A stretch of DNA of 64,000 nucleotides, taken from contig NZ_CP042968.1 of NCBI RefSeq assembly GCF_001693515.2, positions 7,472,501 to 7,536,500 on the forward strand. Reading direction: 5' to 3'. This document shows, one piece after another, positions 43,056 to 52,268 of the stretch (positions within the stretch are counted from its first letter, which is position 1; every line of letters begins with the position of its first letter). This DNA is from Bradyrhizobium paxllaeri. Lineage in GTDB: Bacteria; Pseudomonadota; Alphaproteobacteria; Rhizobiales; Xanthobacteraceae. The notes under the pieces are model-generated. The model did no database searches. It was not told the origin of the DNA and worked only from the letters and a program-made list of their open reading frames with translations. A program made the translations under genes and the position numbers.

Positions 43056-44036
43056 CTAGCCAAGTCGTATGTGGGCCGAGGCTTCGCGATACTCAGCGAC
43101 CGTGCGCGCAATCATCTCGTCGGCATCGAGCAATTCGCCGACGCCGGACACGGCATGCCCCGCGCTCCAGATGTCCTTCCAGCGCTTCGGGCGATTTTCG
43201 CGCGCGCCGATGTCGATATCCTCAGCAATATCGATCGCGCCACGCTGCGGCAGATTATCGGGATCGAGACCGGCGGCCTCGATCGACGGGCGCAGCATGT
43301 TGGTCTGCAGTCCCGTGAACGCCGTGGTCAGCAGCACGTCGTCGGCGCTGCTGGTGACGAGCATGTGCTTGTATCTCTCATCCGCCATGCTCTCGCGGGT
43401 GGCGATGAACTTTGTGCCCATATAGGCGAGATCGCAACCGAGCGCCTCAGCGGCGCGCAAGGCGTGGCCGTCGGCGATGCCACCCGCCAGCACCAGCGGC
43501 CCATCGAAGAAGGCGCGCACCGCGCGCACGAACACGAAGGGATTGAGCCACCCGGTCTGCCCGCCGGCGCCGGCCGTCAGCAGCACCAGCCCGTCCGCGC
43601 CGGCGGCGACCGCGCGCTCAGCATGGCGGATGGAGGCGACATCGGCAAACACCAGCGCACCGGCCTCATGCAGCTGCCCGATCACCGGCGCCGGCGAGCC
43701 GACCGAGGTGATCGCCATTTCGGGCCGGTGCCGCAGCAGCACTTGCAGATCCTGCTCCAGCCGCGCATTGGAGCGGTGCACGATCAAATTCGCACAGACC
43801 GGCGCGGCAGGTTTGCCGCTGGCATCCGAATACGCCTTCAGCCGGCTGTCGATGCCCGTCAGCCATTCATCGAGCTGTTCGGGACTGCGGCAGTTCACCG
43901 TCGGAAACGCGCCGATCACGCCGTTGCGGCAGGCGGCTACCACCAGCTCGACACCGGAGACGAGAAACATCGGCGCCGCGATCAGCGGCAGGCTGAGGCG
44001 GTCGCAAAAGCGCGAGAGCGGATCGGCGGATGGCAA
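43056..44036 (-). CDS. Nitronate monooxygenase-like flavoprotein
   Basis: 326 residues from TTG 44036 (no ATG fits the conserved start). LSLPLIAAPMFLVSGVELVVAACRNGVIGAFPTVNCR at the start and GADGLVLLTAGAGGQTG with ALAGGIADG-type FMN-binding loop (VLAGGIADGHA) match the NMO/2-nitropropane dioxygenase family. It oxidises alkyl nitronates or related compounds with FMN. It is divergent from the acyl-CoA ligase at 44134, sharing a 97-base region with a palindrome. A second family member is at 55045. Confidence 0.85.
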   Translation of the reverse strand: MPSADPLSRFCDRLSLPLIAAPMFLVSGVELVVAACRNGVIGAFPTVNCRSPEQLDEWLTGIDSRLKAYSDASGKPAAPVCANLIVHRSNARLEQDLQVLLRHRPEMAITSVGSPAPVIGQLHEAGALVFADVASIRHAERAVAAGADGLVLLTAGAGGQTGWLNPFVFVRAVRAFFDGPLVLAGGIADGHALRAAEALGCDLAYMGTKFIATRESMADERYKHMLVTSSADDVLLTTAFTGLQTNMLRPSIEAAGLDPDNLPQRGAIDIAEDIDIGARENRPKRWKDIWSAGHAVSGVGELLDADEMIARTVAEYREASAHIRLG

Positions 44037-44080
44037 GGCGTTCTTCCCGGCTTGAGCAGCGTGATCGTTGTGCTAGCGTT

Positions 44081-44096
44081 GTGCCAACATTGGCAC
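44081..44096. promoter_or_regulatory. Perfect palindrome in divergent promoter
   Basis: GTGCCAA (44081-44087) CA TTGGCAC (44090-44096): seven-base arms, two-base spacer. It is centred in the 97-base region between the divergent nitronate-monooxygenase-like and acyl-CoA ligase genes. Looks like a dimeric repressor (TetR-type) site controlling both. Confidence 0.6.
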
Positions 44097-44133
44097 GACC
44101 GAAGGCCAATTACAAAACAGCGGGAGGAAGAAG

Positions 44134-45696
44134 ATGGGCAATCCGCTCTATGCGTTTCCGGCGGCATGCGAGCAGACCTTGCGGGCGCTGGCGCGCTATC
44201 CCGAACGCACCGCGTTCAGTTGGCCGGGTGGATCGATCACCTATCGCGGCGCGACCGACATGATCGGGCGCATGCAGGCCGTGTTCATGCAGCTTGGCTT
44301 TGCGCCTGGCACCCGCGTCGCCTTTCTCACCGCTAACCGCGCCGACACCTGGTGCGCCGGCTGCGCCGCGCAATTGTCGCGGCTCGCGATCACCTGGCTG
44401 CATCCGCTGGGCTCGCTGGATGACCAGCTATTTCAACTGGAAGACTCCGAGGCGCAGATGCTGGTGGTGGACGGCGTGACGTTCCGCGACCGCGGTGGCG
44501 AACTCGCCGCCAGGGCGTCGGGCCTGAAGACCGTGTTCACGCTCGGCCCTGCCAGCTACGGCGCCGACCTCTTGCAGGCGATCGAGGCCGCCGGCAGCGC
44601 CACGGCGCGGAGCTTCGCCCAGACCGACGATATCGCGACCCTCAATTACACCGGCGGTACGACCGGTAAATCCAAGGGCGCGCTGCGCCATCATCGCGAG
44701 TATGGCAGTTGGGCCAATGCGATACTTGCGGACTTCGAAATCCCGGAGACGCCGCATTATCTCACCGTCGCCCCGATCAGCCATGTCGCGGGCACCAAGG
44801 TGCTGCCGACGCTGATGCGCGGTGGCACCGTGCACATGCTGAAAGGTTTTGATCCCGAGGCGGTGTTCAAGACCATCGAGCGCGAGAAGATCAACTTCAC
44901 CCTGTTCGTGCCGACGATGATCTACGTGATGCTGGATCATCCCGCACTCGACAAGACCGACCTCTCCTCGCTCGAACTGCTGCTGTATGGCGCCTCCGCA
45001 ATGTCGCCGAGCCGACTGGTCGAGGGCATCGAGCGGATCGGGCCGGTGTTCTCGCAGCTCTACGGCCAGACCGAATGCTATCCGGTGTCGGTGCTGCGCA
45101 AGAAAGACCACGATCCGAGGACGCCGGAGCTGTTTCTATCGTGCGGATTCCCGATCGCGGCCTGCCAGGTGAAGATCCTCGACCATGACGACCAGGAAGT
45201 CGTCACCGGCGAAGCCGGCGAGATCTGCGTGCGCGGCACGCATGTGATGGCCGAATACTGGAAACGGCCGGACACCACGGCCGAGACGCTGAAGAACGGC
45301 TGGCTGCACACCGGCGACATCGCGCGCGTCGACGAGCGCGGCTACATGTTCATCCTCGACCGCAAGAAGGACATGATCGTCTCCGGCGGCTTCAACATCT
45401 TTCCGCGCGAGGTCGAGGATGTGCTGTCGCAGCACGCCGACGTCGCGATGGTCGCCGTTGTCGGCGTGCCCGACGACAAATGGGGCGAGGCCGTCACCGC
45501 CGTGATCGTCGCCCGCGAAGGCGCGCGGCCGAACGCGGACGAGCTGATCAACCTCGTCAAGGCAAAGAAAGGTTCGGCGCATGCGCCCAAGCACATCAAG
45601 TTCGTTAACGAGCTGCCGATGACCGGCGTCGGCAAGGTCGACAAGAAGGTGCTGAAGGCCGGCTTCTGGACCGGCCGGGAGCGGATGGTGGGGTAG
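44134..45696 (+). CDS. AMP-binding acyl-CoA ligase
   Basis: 520 residues. TGGTTGKSKGALRHH, LYGQTECYPVSVL, HTGDIARVDERGYMFILDRKKDMIVSGGFNIFPREVE and TGVGKVDKKVL give the complete set of class I adenylating motifs with the C-terminal catalytic lysine. Typical fatty/aromatic acid-CoA ligase length. Paired divergently with the nitronate-monooxygenase-like gene, suggesting a catabolic function. Substrate unknown. Confidence 0.88.
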   Translation: MGNPLYAFPAACEQTLRALARYPERTAFSWPGGSITYRGATDMIGRMQAVFMQLGFAPGTRVAFLTANRADTWCAGCAAQLSRLAITWLHPLGSLDDQLFQLEDSEAQMLVVDGVTFRDRGGELAARASGLKTVFTLGPASYGADLLQAIEAAGSATARSFAQTDDIATLNYTGGTTGKSKGALRHHREYGSWANAILADFEIPETPHYLTVAPISHVAGTKVLPTLMRGGTVHMLKGFDPEAVFKTIEREKINFTLFVPTMIYVMLDHPALDKTDLSSLELLLYGASAMSPSRLVEGIERIGPVFSQLYGQTECYPVSVLRKKDHDPRTPELFLSCGFPIAACQVKILDHDDQEVVTGEAGEICVRGTHVMAEYWKRPDTTAETLKNGWLHTGDIARVDERGYMFILDRKKDMIVSGGFNIFPREVEDVLSQHADVAMVAVVGVPDDKWGEAVTAVIVAREGARPNADELINLVKAKKGSAHAPKHIKFVNELPMTGVGKVDKKVLKAGFWTGRERMVG

Positions 45697-45706
45697 CGGC
45701 TGCTCC

Positions 45707-45726
45707 CTCCCCGCTCGTTCGGGGAG
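45707..45726. terminator. Hairpin between convergent genes
   Basis: CTCCCCG (45707-45713) and CGGGGAG (45720-45726) with a 6-base loop, followed by a short GGTTAAGG. It sits 10 bases after the acyl-CoA ligase stop and before the convergent minE. Acts as a GC-rich hairpin terminator or is a small repeat similar to that at 55008. Confidence 0.5.
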
Positions 45727-45768
45727 AGGTTAAGGATCGTTCGCGCTGGCGTCACGTCGCGTTGGTGT

Positions 45769-46065
45769 TCAGCCGGCCATGCGCCTTTCGGTGATCGCTT
45801 TCGACTTGTCGAAATTGTTCGGCACTTCGATGTCGACTTCCAGCGTCGAGACGGTCTTGCCCCGATCCAGCTTGACGATCACCTTGTCCGGATCGAGCGC
45901 CACGTGTTTCGATATCACGGCGAGAATCTCCTCCCGCAGCGTAACCAGCAGATCGGACTGGCCGAGCAGCCCGCGCTCATGCGCCAGCAGAATCTGCAGC
46001 CGCTCCCGCGCAACGGGGGCGGACGCATTACGGCCGCCAAACAGCCGCAGCAGCCTCATGCTCAT
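45769..46065 (-). CDS. minE: MinE topological specificity factor
   Basis: 98 residues. ATG 46065 overlaps the minD stop by 4 bases. N-terminal [11 protein letters not shown] (membrane-targeting/amphipathic) followed by [16 protein letters not shown], the anti-MinCD domain, and the topological-specificity domain with [11 protein letters not shown] and [10 protein letters not shown]. It stimulates MinD ATPase and drives pole-to-pole oscillation that keeps the Z-ring central. Confidence 0.95.
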   Translation of the reverse strand: MSMRLLRLFGGRNASAPVARERLQILLAHERGLLGQSDLLVTLREEILAVISKHVALDPDKVIVKLDRGKTVSTLEVDIEVPNNFDKSKAITERRMAG

Positions 46066-46877
46066 GCAGCCCTCCGTCCCAGCAGCCGGTTCATGAAGCC
46101 CCTGCGCTCGGCCGGCACGACCATGGCGACTTGCTCGCCCATCAGGCGACGCGAGGCGTCGATATAGGCGCGGGCCGGCGCGCTGTCGGCATCGTTCAGG
46201 GTCACCGGCGTGCCGACGTTGGACGCTTTAAGCACGTCCTGGCTCTCTGGGATGATGCCGAGCAGCGGAGTCGCAAGGATTTCCAGGATGTCGTCGATAT
46301 TGAGCATCTCGCCGCGCGCGGCGCGCGCCGGGTCGTAGCGGGTGATCAGTACGTGCTTCTCCACCCGCTCGCCGCGCTCCGCCCGCACCGTCTTCGAATC
46401 GAGCATGCCGATGATACGATCGGAATCGCGCACCGAGGAAACCTCGGGATTGGTGACGATGACGGCTTCGTCGGCATAGCGCATGGCGAGAGTCGCGCCG
46501 CGCTCGATGCCGGCCGGGCTGTCGCACAGGATCCAGTCGAACCGGCTCCTTAGCTCGCCGATGACGCGACCCACGCCCTCGTCGGTCAGCGCGTCCTTGT
46601 CGCGGGTCTGGGAAGCCGGCAGCAGCCAGAGATTTTCCAGCCGCTTGTCGCGGATTAGGGCCTGCGGCAGCTTGGCGACGCCCTGCACCACGTTGATGAG
46701 GTCGAACACCACGCGGCGTTCGGCGCCCATCACCAGATCGAGGTTGCGCAGGCCGACGTCGAAATCGACCACCACGACGCTTTGTCCGCCTTGCGCAAGC
46801 GCCGCGCCGAGTGCGGCGGTCGAGGTGGTTTTTCCAACGCCTCCCTTGCCTGAGGTAACGACCAGGACCTTGGCCAT
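46062..46877 (-). CDS. minD: MinD septum-site ATPase
   Basis: 271 residues. Deviant Walker [10 protein letters not shown] (residues 10-18), switch regions [20 protein letters not shown], and a C-terminal amphipathic membrane-targeting helix ([11 protein letters not shown]). It recruits MinC to the membrane and is released by MinE. Separated from minC by 21 bases. Confidence 0.95.
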   Translation of the reverse strand: MAKVLVVTSGKGGVGKTTSTAALGAALAQGGQSVVVVDFDVGLRNLDLVMGAERRVVFDLINVVQGVAKLPQALIRDKRLENLWLLPASQTRDKDALTDEGVGRVIGELRSRFDWILCDSPAGIERGATLAMRYADEAVIVTNPEVSSVRDSDRIIGMLDSKTVRAERGERVEKHVLITRYDPARAARGEMLNIDDILEILATPLLGIIPESQDVLKASNVGTPVTLNDADSAPARAYIDASRRLMGEQVAMVVPAERRGFMNRLLGRRAA

Positions 46878-46898
46878 ACTTGATCTCCTTAGAGCCGG

Positions 46899-47597
46899 TT
46901 AATTCAGCGGGGTAATTTTCATGGTGTCGCCTTCCAGCCAGGCCTGCGCCGGACGGTTGCGAAGCGAGTCGTCGATTTCTTCTGCAGTCTGGTAGTAGCC
47001 GTCGATCGCCAGCAGCTCGGCCTCGATCCTCTGGCAGTAGATTCGCGCGTTGGAATTGCCGTTGACGCCCGCCATCGCGCGACCGCGGAGCGTTCCGTAA
47101 ACGTGGATCGATCCGCCGGCGACGATCTCCGCGCCCGACCCGACCGAACCCAACACCGTCACATCGCCTTCCATGAAGACGATGGACTGGCCCGAGCGCA
47201 CCGGGGTTTCGAGCAGGAGCGAGGTCGGTTTCGGCTTCTCGGGCTCCGACTTCTGCGCCGGCTCGTTTCGTGTGATAACGCAGGCGCGGCCGCCAGTCAG
47301 CAAGGGCGGCATGTTCGCCGCCAGGCGCTCCTCCTCGACGCCCTCGATGCCGAGAACACGGATGTTGCGCTCGCCGAGGCTGCCGAGCAGATGAGCGATG
47401 GCGGCGCTGCTGAGATCGACGGCGGAGAGATCGAGCACGATCGGCTTGCCGACGAAGTAGCCGGGCGAGCGCGCCAGCGTGGCGTCGATCTCGCCGAGCC
47501 AGTCCACGATCGGCACGACGGGGCTGAATACGAAAGCGACATACGAACGGCCGCGCAGCCGGACCAGTTGACGCGTGGTATCCGCTCGGACGTCCAT
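46899..47597 (-). CDS. minC: MinC division inhibitor
   Basis: 232 residues. N-terminal MinC_N (RLRGRSYVAFVFSPVVPIVDWLGEID) and C-terminal beta-helix MinC_C (TVLGSVGSGAEIVAGGSIHVYGTLRGRAMAGVNGNSNARI) are both present. It inhibits FtsZ assembly at the poles. First gene of the minCDE operon; the upstream region has a CtrA-type box and four GANTC sites. Confidence 0.95.
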   Translation of the reverse strand: MDVRADTTRQLVRLRGRSYVAFVFSPVVPIVDWLGEIDATLARSPGYFVGKPIVLDLSAVDLSSAAIAHLLGSLGERNIRVLGIEGVEEERLAANMPPLLTGGRACVITRNEPAQKSEPEKPKPTSLLLETPVRSGQSIVFMEGDVTVLGSVGSGAEIVAGGSIHVYGTLRGRAMAGVNGNSNARIYCQRIEAELLAIDGYYQTAEEIDDSLRNRPAQAWLEGDTMKITPLN

Positions 47598-48194
47598 GAT
47601 GTTCGACTCGCCTTTCTTAGTGAATGGTTAAGAATCGACGAACTTGGTTAACGAGTAATTAATGCGAAAACCCGCGCTGCGCGCAGAAAGCGGCGAAACG
47701 AGTGGCGAATCCGGCGTATTTGTGGCCGATTCTTGCTGCCGGCCGCGTGGGGCGCGCGCCAAAGCCCTTGAAAACAAGGCGTCTTATGGGTTGTAGTTAA
47801 CGAGAGCTCAACTTACTTTCGTCACGTTTCCGACCTAAATTAGTCCTCGCGCGGTTCCAACAAACTTATGTATGGCTGGCGGATTCCTTACGATCCGGCA
47901 GTCCAATCCGTCGGGCAAGACGGACATTTGCCGACAGGGGACGAGGCAGTGGAAGCCGTGGGGAAGGTGTGGCCGCGGGAAGTGATCTCGCAGACAAGCG
48001 GCGTCGAACAGAAGGACGATGTCTCGCACCGTGATTCCGATCTTCCAACCGAGCTCGGGAGCGGACAGGAAGCGGGCGTGGAAGATCCCGCGCGCCTCTT
48101 CCATGACCTGGAACTCCTGTCCGACACGTCCACCGCCGTTTCGCCGCCAGACAATCCGCCGGGTCACCCGCCAAGCGTCATGAGGAGTGAGCGT
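47598..48194. other. 597-bp intergenic region with CtrA box and GANTC cluster
   Basis: No convincing gene is seen. It contains the minC promoter region and the start region of the 48195 gene. It has a perfect TTAA-N7-TTAA box (47648-47662, listed separately) and GANTC sites at 47605, 47632, 47707 and 47728. A second, imperfect TTAA-N7-TCAA is at 47797. Confidence 0.6.
47648..47662. promoter_or_regulatory. CtrA-type box upstream of minC
   Basis: TTAA (47648-47651), seven bases, TTAA (47659-47662). It lies 51 bases before the minC start codon, a location fit for CtrA control. CtrA control of minC has been reported in Brucella, so the same link is likely here. Confidence 0.7.
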
Positions 48195-48731
48195 ATGAGT
48201 AGTGTGAGTGAGCAGGACCACATCAATCCCCGCGATCCCCTGTACTACGCACCGCGCTCGCTACGTGAGCGGTCGGCAGCGCTCGGCGCAAGCCCCGATA
48301 CACCGTTCTCTCCGGCGTCGTTCGATACCCAGCTCGAGAGCGCCGTATCCGATGCGCTGCGTCACCCCCTCGATCCGCAGGTCATGCACGAACCCGAGTC
48401 GCAGAAGGCATTGTGGAGCGTCGCGGCGCGCTTCGCTGGCGCCATCGGCGTCGCAGCGCTCGTGGCGCTGTTCTTCGTCGTCGCCGTGCCGGGATCGCGG
48501 CAAAGCGACGGTGAGCCGTCGACGTCCACCGGCATCGTGCAGTCGATCAAGGCTGCCCTGTTCCAATCCGGCGAGACCTCGCCAAAGCCCGCGATCAACG
48601 AATTCCAGTCGCTTCTTGCCTCCACGCCTCCAAGCGCTCCGGCATCTTCGGATCAGTCGCAATTGCTCAAGCAGTTCATGCAGTGGCACGAGAAGCCGGA
48701 TCAGGCCACACCACAACGCACCACCCCATGA
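48195..48731 (+). CDS. Single-TM protein, unknown
   Basis: 178 residues from ATG 48195, with GAGGAG seven bases upstream; an upstream ATG at 48180 is less likely. A hydrophilic N-terminus (SSVSEQDHINPRDPLYYAPRSLRERSAALG), one hydrophobic segment at about residues 82-102 (IGVAALVALFFVVAVPG), and a Ser/Pro/Gln-rich C-terminus. No domain recognised. The next gene starts 59 bases downstream in the same direction. Confidence 0.55.
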   Translation: MSSVSEQDHINPRDPLYYAPRSLRERSAALGASPDTPFSPASFDTQLESAVSDALRHPLDPQVMHEPESQKALWSVAARFAGAIGVAALVALFFVVAVPGSRQSDGEPSTSTGIVQSIKAALFQSGETSPKPAINEFQSLLASTPPSAPASSDQSQLLKQFMQWHEKPDQATPQRTTP

Positions 48732-48790
48732 TCCAGACGACGGGCCGATAATGCCCGGATTTCTGTGATCTTGTTCTCAAGGAGTTTGCC

Positions 48791-50359
48791 ATGACCTCGC
48801 ATCGGATCACTTTACTGGTCGGTGCCGTGCTCCTCGGCATCGCGGGCAGCGCCCAGGCAGCCGGTGACATCGCGATCGTGCGTGACCTTGCAGGCCGCGT
48901 CGGCCCCGTGATCGGGTCGGCCCAGGCCTGCCGCGACATCGCGCGTCCCCGCATCCAGACCATCGTCGACAAATTTTCACAGGTAATCCGGGAGGCCTCG
49001 TCAAACGAGGCCGAGCGTTCCGATCTCACCCAGGTGTTCGATCGCAGCGTCGCCGACGGCCGCACTGCCGTCAGCTCGGGCAAGATCGATTGCATCCGGG
49101 CCGACCGTCAGCTGGCCGATCTCGAACGCTCGATCTCGGGACCGAGCCTCTCCAGCGTGATCGGTCCCTCGCCTGCCGCGGCGGCAACCGCCGCGAATGC
49201 GGCGACCGCGCCGACCGCTCCGGTCCCGATCGGGCCGCTGCCGCGCGGCATCGGCGAAAAGGAAATCCGCTTCGGCATCGCAGCCCCCTTCTCCGGCTCG
49301 GCCCGCGAGTTGGGACGCCAGATGAAGCTCGGCATCGAAACCGCCTTCAACCGGGTCAACGATGCCGGCGGCGTCGACGGGCGGATGCTGAAATTGTTCG
49401 CCGCCGACGACGGCTATGAGCCCTCGCGCACCCCCGAAGCCATGAAGCAGCTCTATGAAAAGGACCAGGTGTTCGGCATCGTCGGTAATGTCGGCACGCC
49501 GACCGCGGCAGTGGCGATTCCCTACGCACTTGAACGCCGGATGCTGTTCTTTGGGGCCTTCACCGGCTCCAACATCCTGCGCAACGATCCGCCGGATCGC
49601 TATGTCTTCAACTATCGCGCCAGCTATGTTCAGGAAACCGACGCGGTCGTTCGTTACCTCGTCAAGATACGCCGGCTGCAGCCCCGGCAGATCGCAGTGT
49701 TTGCGCAGCAGGACTCCTACGGCGACTCCGGATTTCAAGGGGTCGCGAAGGCGTTCCGCGCCATGGGCGCAAACGACGGCGCCATCCTGCGGCTCAACTA
49801 TGCCCGAAACACCGTCGACGTCGACGAGGCGATCAACCAGTTGAAGCTTGCGAAGCCGCCGATCAAGGCGGTCGTCATGGTCGCCACCTATCGGGCCGCG
49901 GCGCGGTTCATCGAAAAGACGCGCGACGTCTATCCCGGCTTGATCTACTCCAACGTCTCGTTCGTCGGCTCCACCGCACTTGCCGAAGAACTGAAGCTGT
50001 TGGGACCCCGCTACACCAACGGCGTGATCGTGACCCAGGTGGTGCCGGCGGTGTCGGGCTATTCATCCGCCGTGCTCGAATACAAAAACGCGCTCGCCAA
50101 ATATTTCCCAGGCGAAGCGGCCGACTACGTTTCGTTCGAGGGTTATGTCGCCGCCAATGTCCTGATCGCGGGCATCAAGCGGACCGGCCCGCAGATCGAT
50201 ACGGAGAAGCTGATCGACACGTTGGAGACGATGCGCAATCTCGACCTCGGTCTCGGGACGCAGCTGAGCTTCGGCCGCTCCGAGCACCAGGCCTCGAACA
50301 AGGTGTGGGGCACGGCGCTCGATGAGAGCGGACGCTACCAGCCGCTCGAGCTCGAATGA
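48791..50359 (+). CDS. Branched-chain-type ABC binding protein with N-terminal extension
   Basis: 522 residues. Signal peptide residues 1-24. An unassigned helical domain with two Cys (C47, C101) spans about 25-120. A Pro/Ala-rich linker precedes the Peripla_BP_6 domain (about 155-510), which starts IRFGIAAPFSGSARELGRQMKLGIETAF. Such proteins bind Leu/Ile/Val or other amino acids. The extra domain is not usual. No permease genes are adjacent. Confidence 0.82.
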   Translation: MTSHRITLLVGAVLLGIAGSAQAAGDIAIVRDLAGRVGPVIGSAQACRDIARPRIQTIVDKFSQVIREASSNEAERSDLTQVFDRSVADGRTAVSSGKIDCIRADRQLADLERSISGPSLSSVIGPSPAAAATAANAATAPTAPVPIGPLPRGIGEKEIRFGIAAPFSGSARELGRQMKLGIETAFNRVNDAGGVDGRMLKLFAADDGYEPSRTPEAMKQLYEKDQVFGIVGNVGTPTAAVAIPYALERRMLFFGAFTGSNILRNDPPDRYVFNYRASYVQETDAVVRYLVKIRRLQPRQIAVFAQQDSYGDSGFQGVAKAFRAMGANDGAILRLNYARNTVDVDEAINQLKLAKPPIKAVVMVATYRAAARFIEKTRDVYPGLIYSNVSFVGSTALAEELKLLGPRYTNGVIVTQVVPAVSGYSSAVLEYKNALAKYFPGEAADYVSFEGYVAANVLIAGIKRTGPQIDTEKLIDTLETMRNLDLGLGTQLSFGRSEHQASNKVWGTALDESGRYQPLELE

Positions 50360-50540
50360 TCAAAGCGCTACCGGTGCAGCCGCATCGTCAGGGCAATTAC
50401 TGCGCCCTCGATGCGGCGCGCCGGAATTCCAGGAAGCTTCGATCGCGAAAATTTAGACCGCGATAGTTGTGTCGTGAGTATTTTAGTAAGCCTGCGTCGG
50501 ATTGCGTTTTTACTTAGCGCTTTTTCATAACGGTGCGCAG

Positions 50541-51314
50541 TCAGCGCTTTTCGATGACGAGGCTCTGGATGGCACGGCCAAAATAGCCGCGCTGATCGCC
50601 AAGCCTCGCCATCGCGAGGCCTGCGCCGTCGGGGCCGACCCACGACTCGGCATCGAGCAGAATCCAGTCTCCCTCCGGCTCCCGCGAAAAATTCACCGTC
50701 AGGTCGGCGTTGAGAAACGTCCATTCGTGGAAATCCAGCACCGCCGAGGTGCCGTTGCAGAAATCCGCCGCCGCCATCGCCCGCATCGCCTGCGAAACGG
50801 CTGCGCCTTCCACGATCGGCCGGTCGACGCGATACCAGATCGCGCCGGGTCCCGGCACGCCGAAGCGGCCGCGGGCGGCGCGCAGCGACATGCCGGTGAC
50901 GAAAGGGCTCGAGGAGAAATCAACGTGCTCGATGCGCGATTGGTCCGGCCCCGGCGGTTCGATTGGCTCGATCGCGGCCTCGGGCGGCAATGCGTGGGCC
51001 TGCACCTTGATCTTCAGCACAGTCGCGCTGACCACGACGACGCCGTTAGCCAACAGCCTGACGGCGCAGAGCTGAATCTTGCGTCCCTCGCGCAGCACTT
51101 CGGTCTCGATGGTCAGCGCCGCCACCGGCACGGGGCGCATCAGATCGACGGTCACGCGCGCGATACGCATCGGCACCTGTGTCGCTATCCGCTCCGCCGC
51201 CCAAACCACCAGCGCTGCCGGCGGCGAGCCGTGCTGCATGCTCGGGTCCCATGGTCCCGCCGCGAACGGGCTGGTGACGACATCGTAGCCGTCGACGCGA
51301 AAGATGGCATCCAT
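50541..51314 (-). CDS. Acyl-CoA thioesterase-like (TesB type)
   Basis: 257 residues from ATG 51314. Two hot-dog repeats: the first begins FAAGPWDPSMQHGSPPAALVVWAAER, the second has EWTFLNADLTVNFSREPEGDWILLDAES. This is the tandem hot-dog layout of TesB-like thioesterases. It may release acyl groups from CoA. Followed by an SDR gene in the opposite reading phase and same strand. Confidence 0.75.
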   Translation of the reverse strand: MDAIFRVDGYDVVTSPFAAGPWDPSMQHGSPPAALVVWAAERIATQVPMRIARVTVDLMRPVPVAALTIETEVLREGRKIQLCAVRLLANGVVVVSATVLKIKVQAHALPPEAAIEPIEPPGPDQSRIEHVDFSSSPFVTGMSLRAARGRFGVPGPGAIWYRVDRPIVEGAAVSQAMRAMAAADFCNGTSAVLDFHEWTFLNADLTVNFSREPEGDWILLDAESWVGPDGAGLAMARLGDQRGYFGRAIQSLVIEKR

Positions 51315-51435
51315 TGCGTGAGAAGTCCTGTCGATCAAGGGAACAGCTTCTTGCCTGCTCCGGTGCAACGAGTCGAGACCGTTGCAGGCAGAGCGCCGTG
51401 CGTCATTCGCAGGAAGCCACGAGCAGGGCAGCGCG

Positions 51436-52173
51436 TCAAATGAACGCCATGCCGCCATTGAGGACGATGGTCTGCCCGGTCATGTAGCCGTTGCCGAGCA
51501 CCATCGCGACGGCTTGCGCGACTTCCTCGGCCTGCCCCATGCGGCCGAGCGGGATGTTGCGCGCGAGGTCGGTGCGGCCGCCCATCATGTCGGTCTCGAT
51601 CAGCGACGGCGCCACCGCGTTGACGGTGATGCCCTCCTTGACGAGGCGAGCCGCATAGCCGCGCGTCAGCCCCTCCATGCCGGCCTTGGAGGCGTTGTAG
51701 TGCACGCCGATGGCGCCGGCGCCGCGCGCCGCACCCGAGGAGATGTTGACGATACGGCCCCATTTGCGCGCCCGCATCGCCGGCAGCACGGCCTGCGTGC
51801 ACAGGAAAGCCGATTTCAGATTCACCGTGATGGTGTGATCGAAATCATCTTCAGTAAGATCATCGACGCCGCGCACGATCGCCAAGCCCGCATTGTTGAC
51901 GAGAATGTCGATCGGACCGAGCGCGGAGGCGACCTGCTCGACCATGTGTGTCACGGCCGCAGCCTGCGACACGTCAGCCGCCACCGCGACGGCGCGGCCA
52001 CCGTTCGCCTTGATCCTGGCGACGACGGCCTCGGCATCCCCTGCCCGTTCGCGATAATTGACCGCGACGGCAGCGCCGGCCTCGGCCAGCGCGAGCGCGA
52101 CCGCCGCACCAATGCCGCGGGACGCGCCTGTCACCAGCGCGACATGCGCGCTCAGATCCTGTCCGTTCGTCAT
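51436..52173 (-). CDS. SDR oxidoreductase, FabG-like
   Basis: 245 residues. TGASRGIG (15-22), NNAG, catalytic Ser-Tyr-Lys pattern in NISSGAARGAGAIGVHYNASK, and NGGMAF at the end. NAD(P)-dependent reductase of 3-keto or related groups. It is 122 bases upstream of the thioesterase and could be in the same transcript. Confidence 0.85.
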   Translation of the reverse strand: MTNGQDLSAHVALVTGASRGIGAAVALALAEAGAAVAVNYRERAGDAEAVVARIKANGGRAVAVAADVSQAAAVTHMVEQVASALGPIDILVNNAGLAIVRGVDDLTEDDFDHTITVNLKSAFLCTQAVLPAMRARKWGRIVNISSGAARGAGAIGVHYNASKAGMEGLTRGYAARLVKEGITVNAVAPSLIETDMMGGRTDLARNIPLGRMGQAEEVAQAVAMVLGNGYMTGQTIVLNGGMAFI

Positions 52174-52268
52174 CGCGAGCCTCTTCTGACATCAAAGCGG
52201 ATACAACCATACCATTGCGGAAGAGCCGGAGTCGAAGCGCGACCACGTGAATGGCGCCCGGTAGAAAA

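Noticed and set aside
47797..47811. TTAA-N7-TCAA as a second CtrA box
   Set aside because: One mismatch in the second half-site and more than 200 bases from minC; only the perfect box is claimed.
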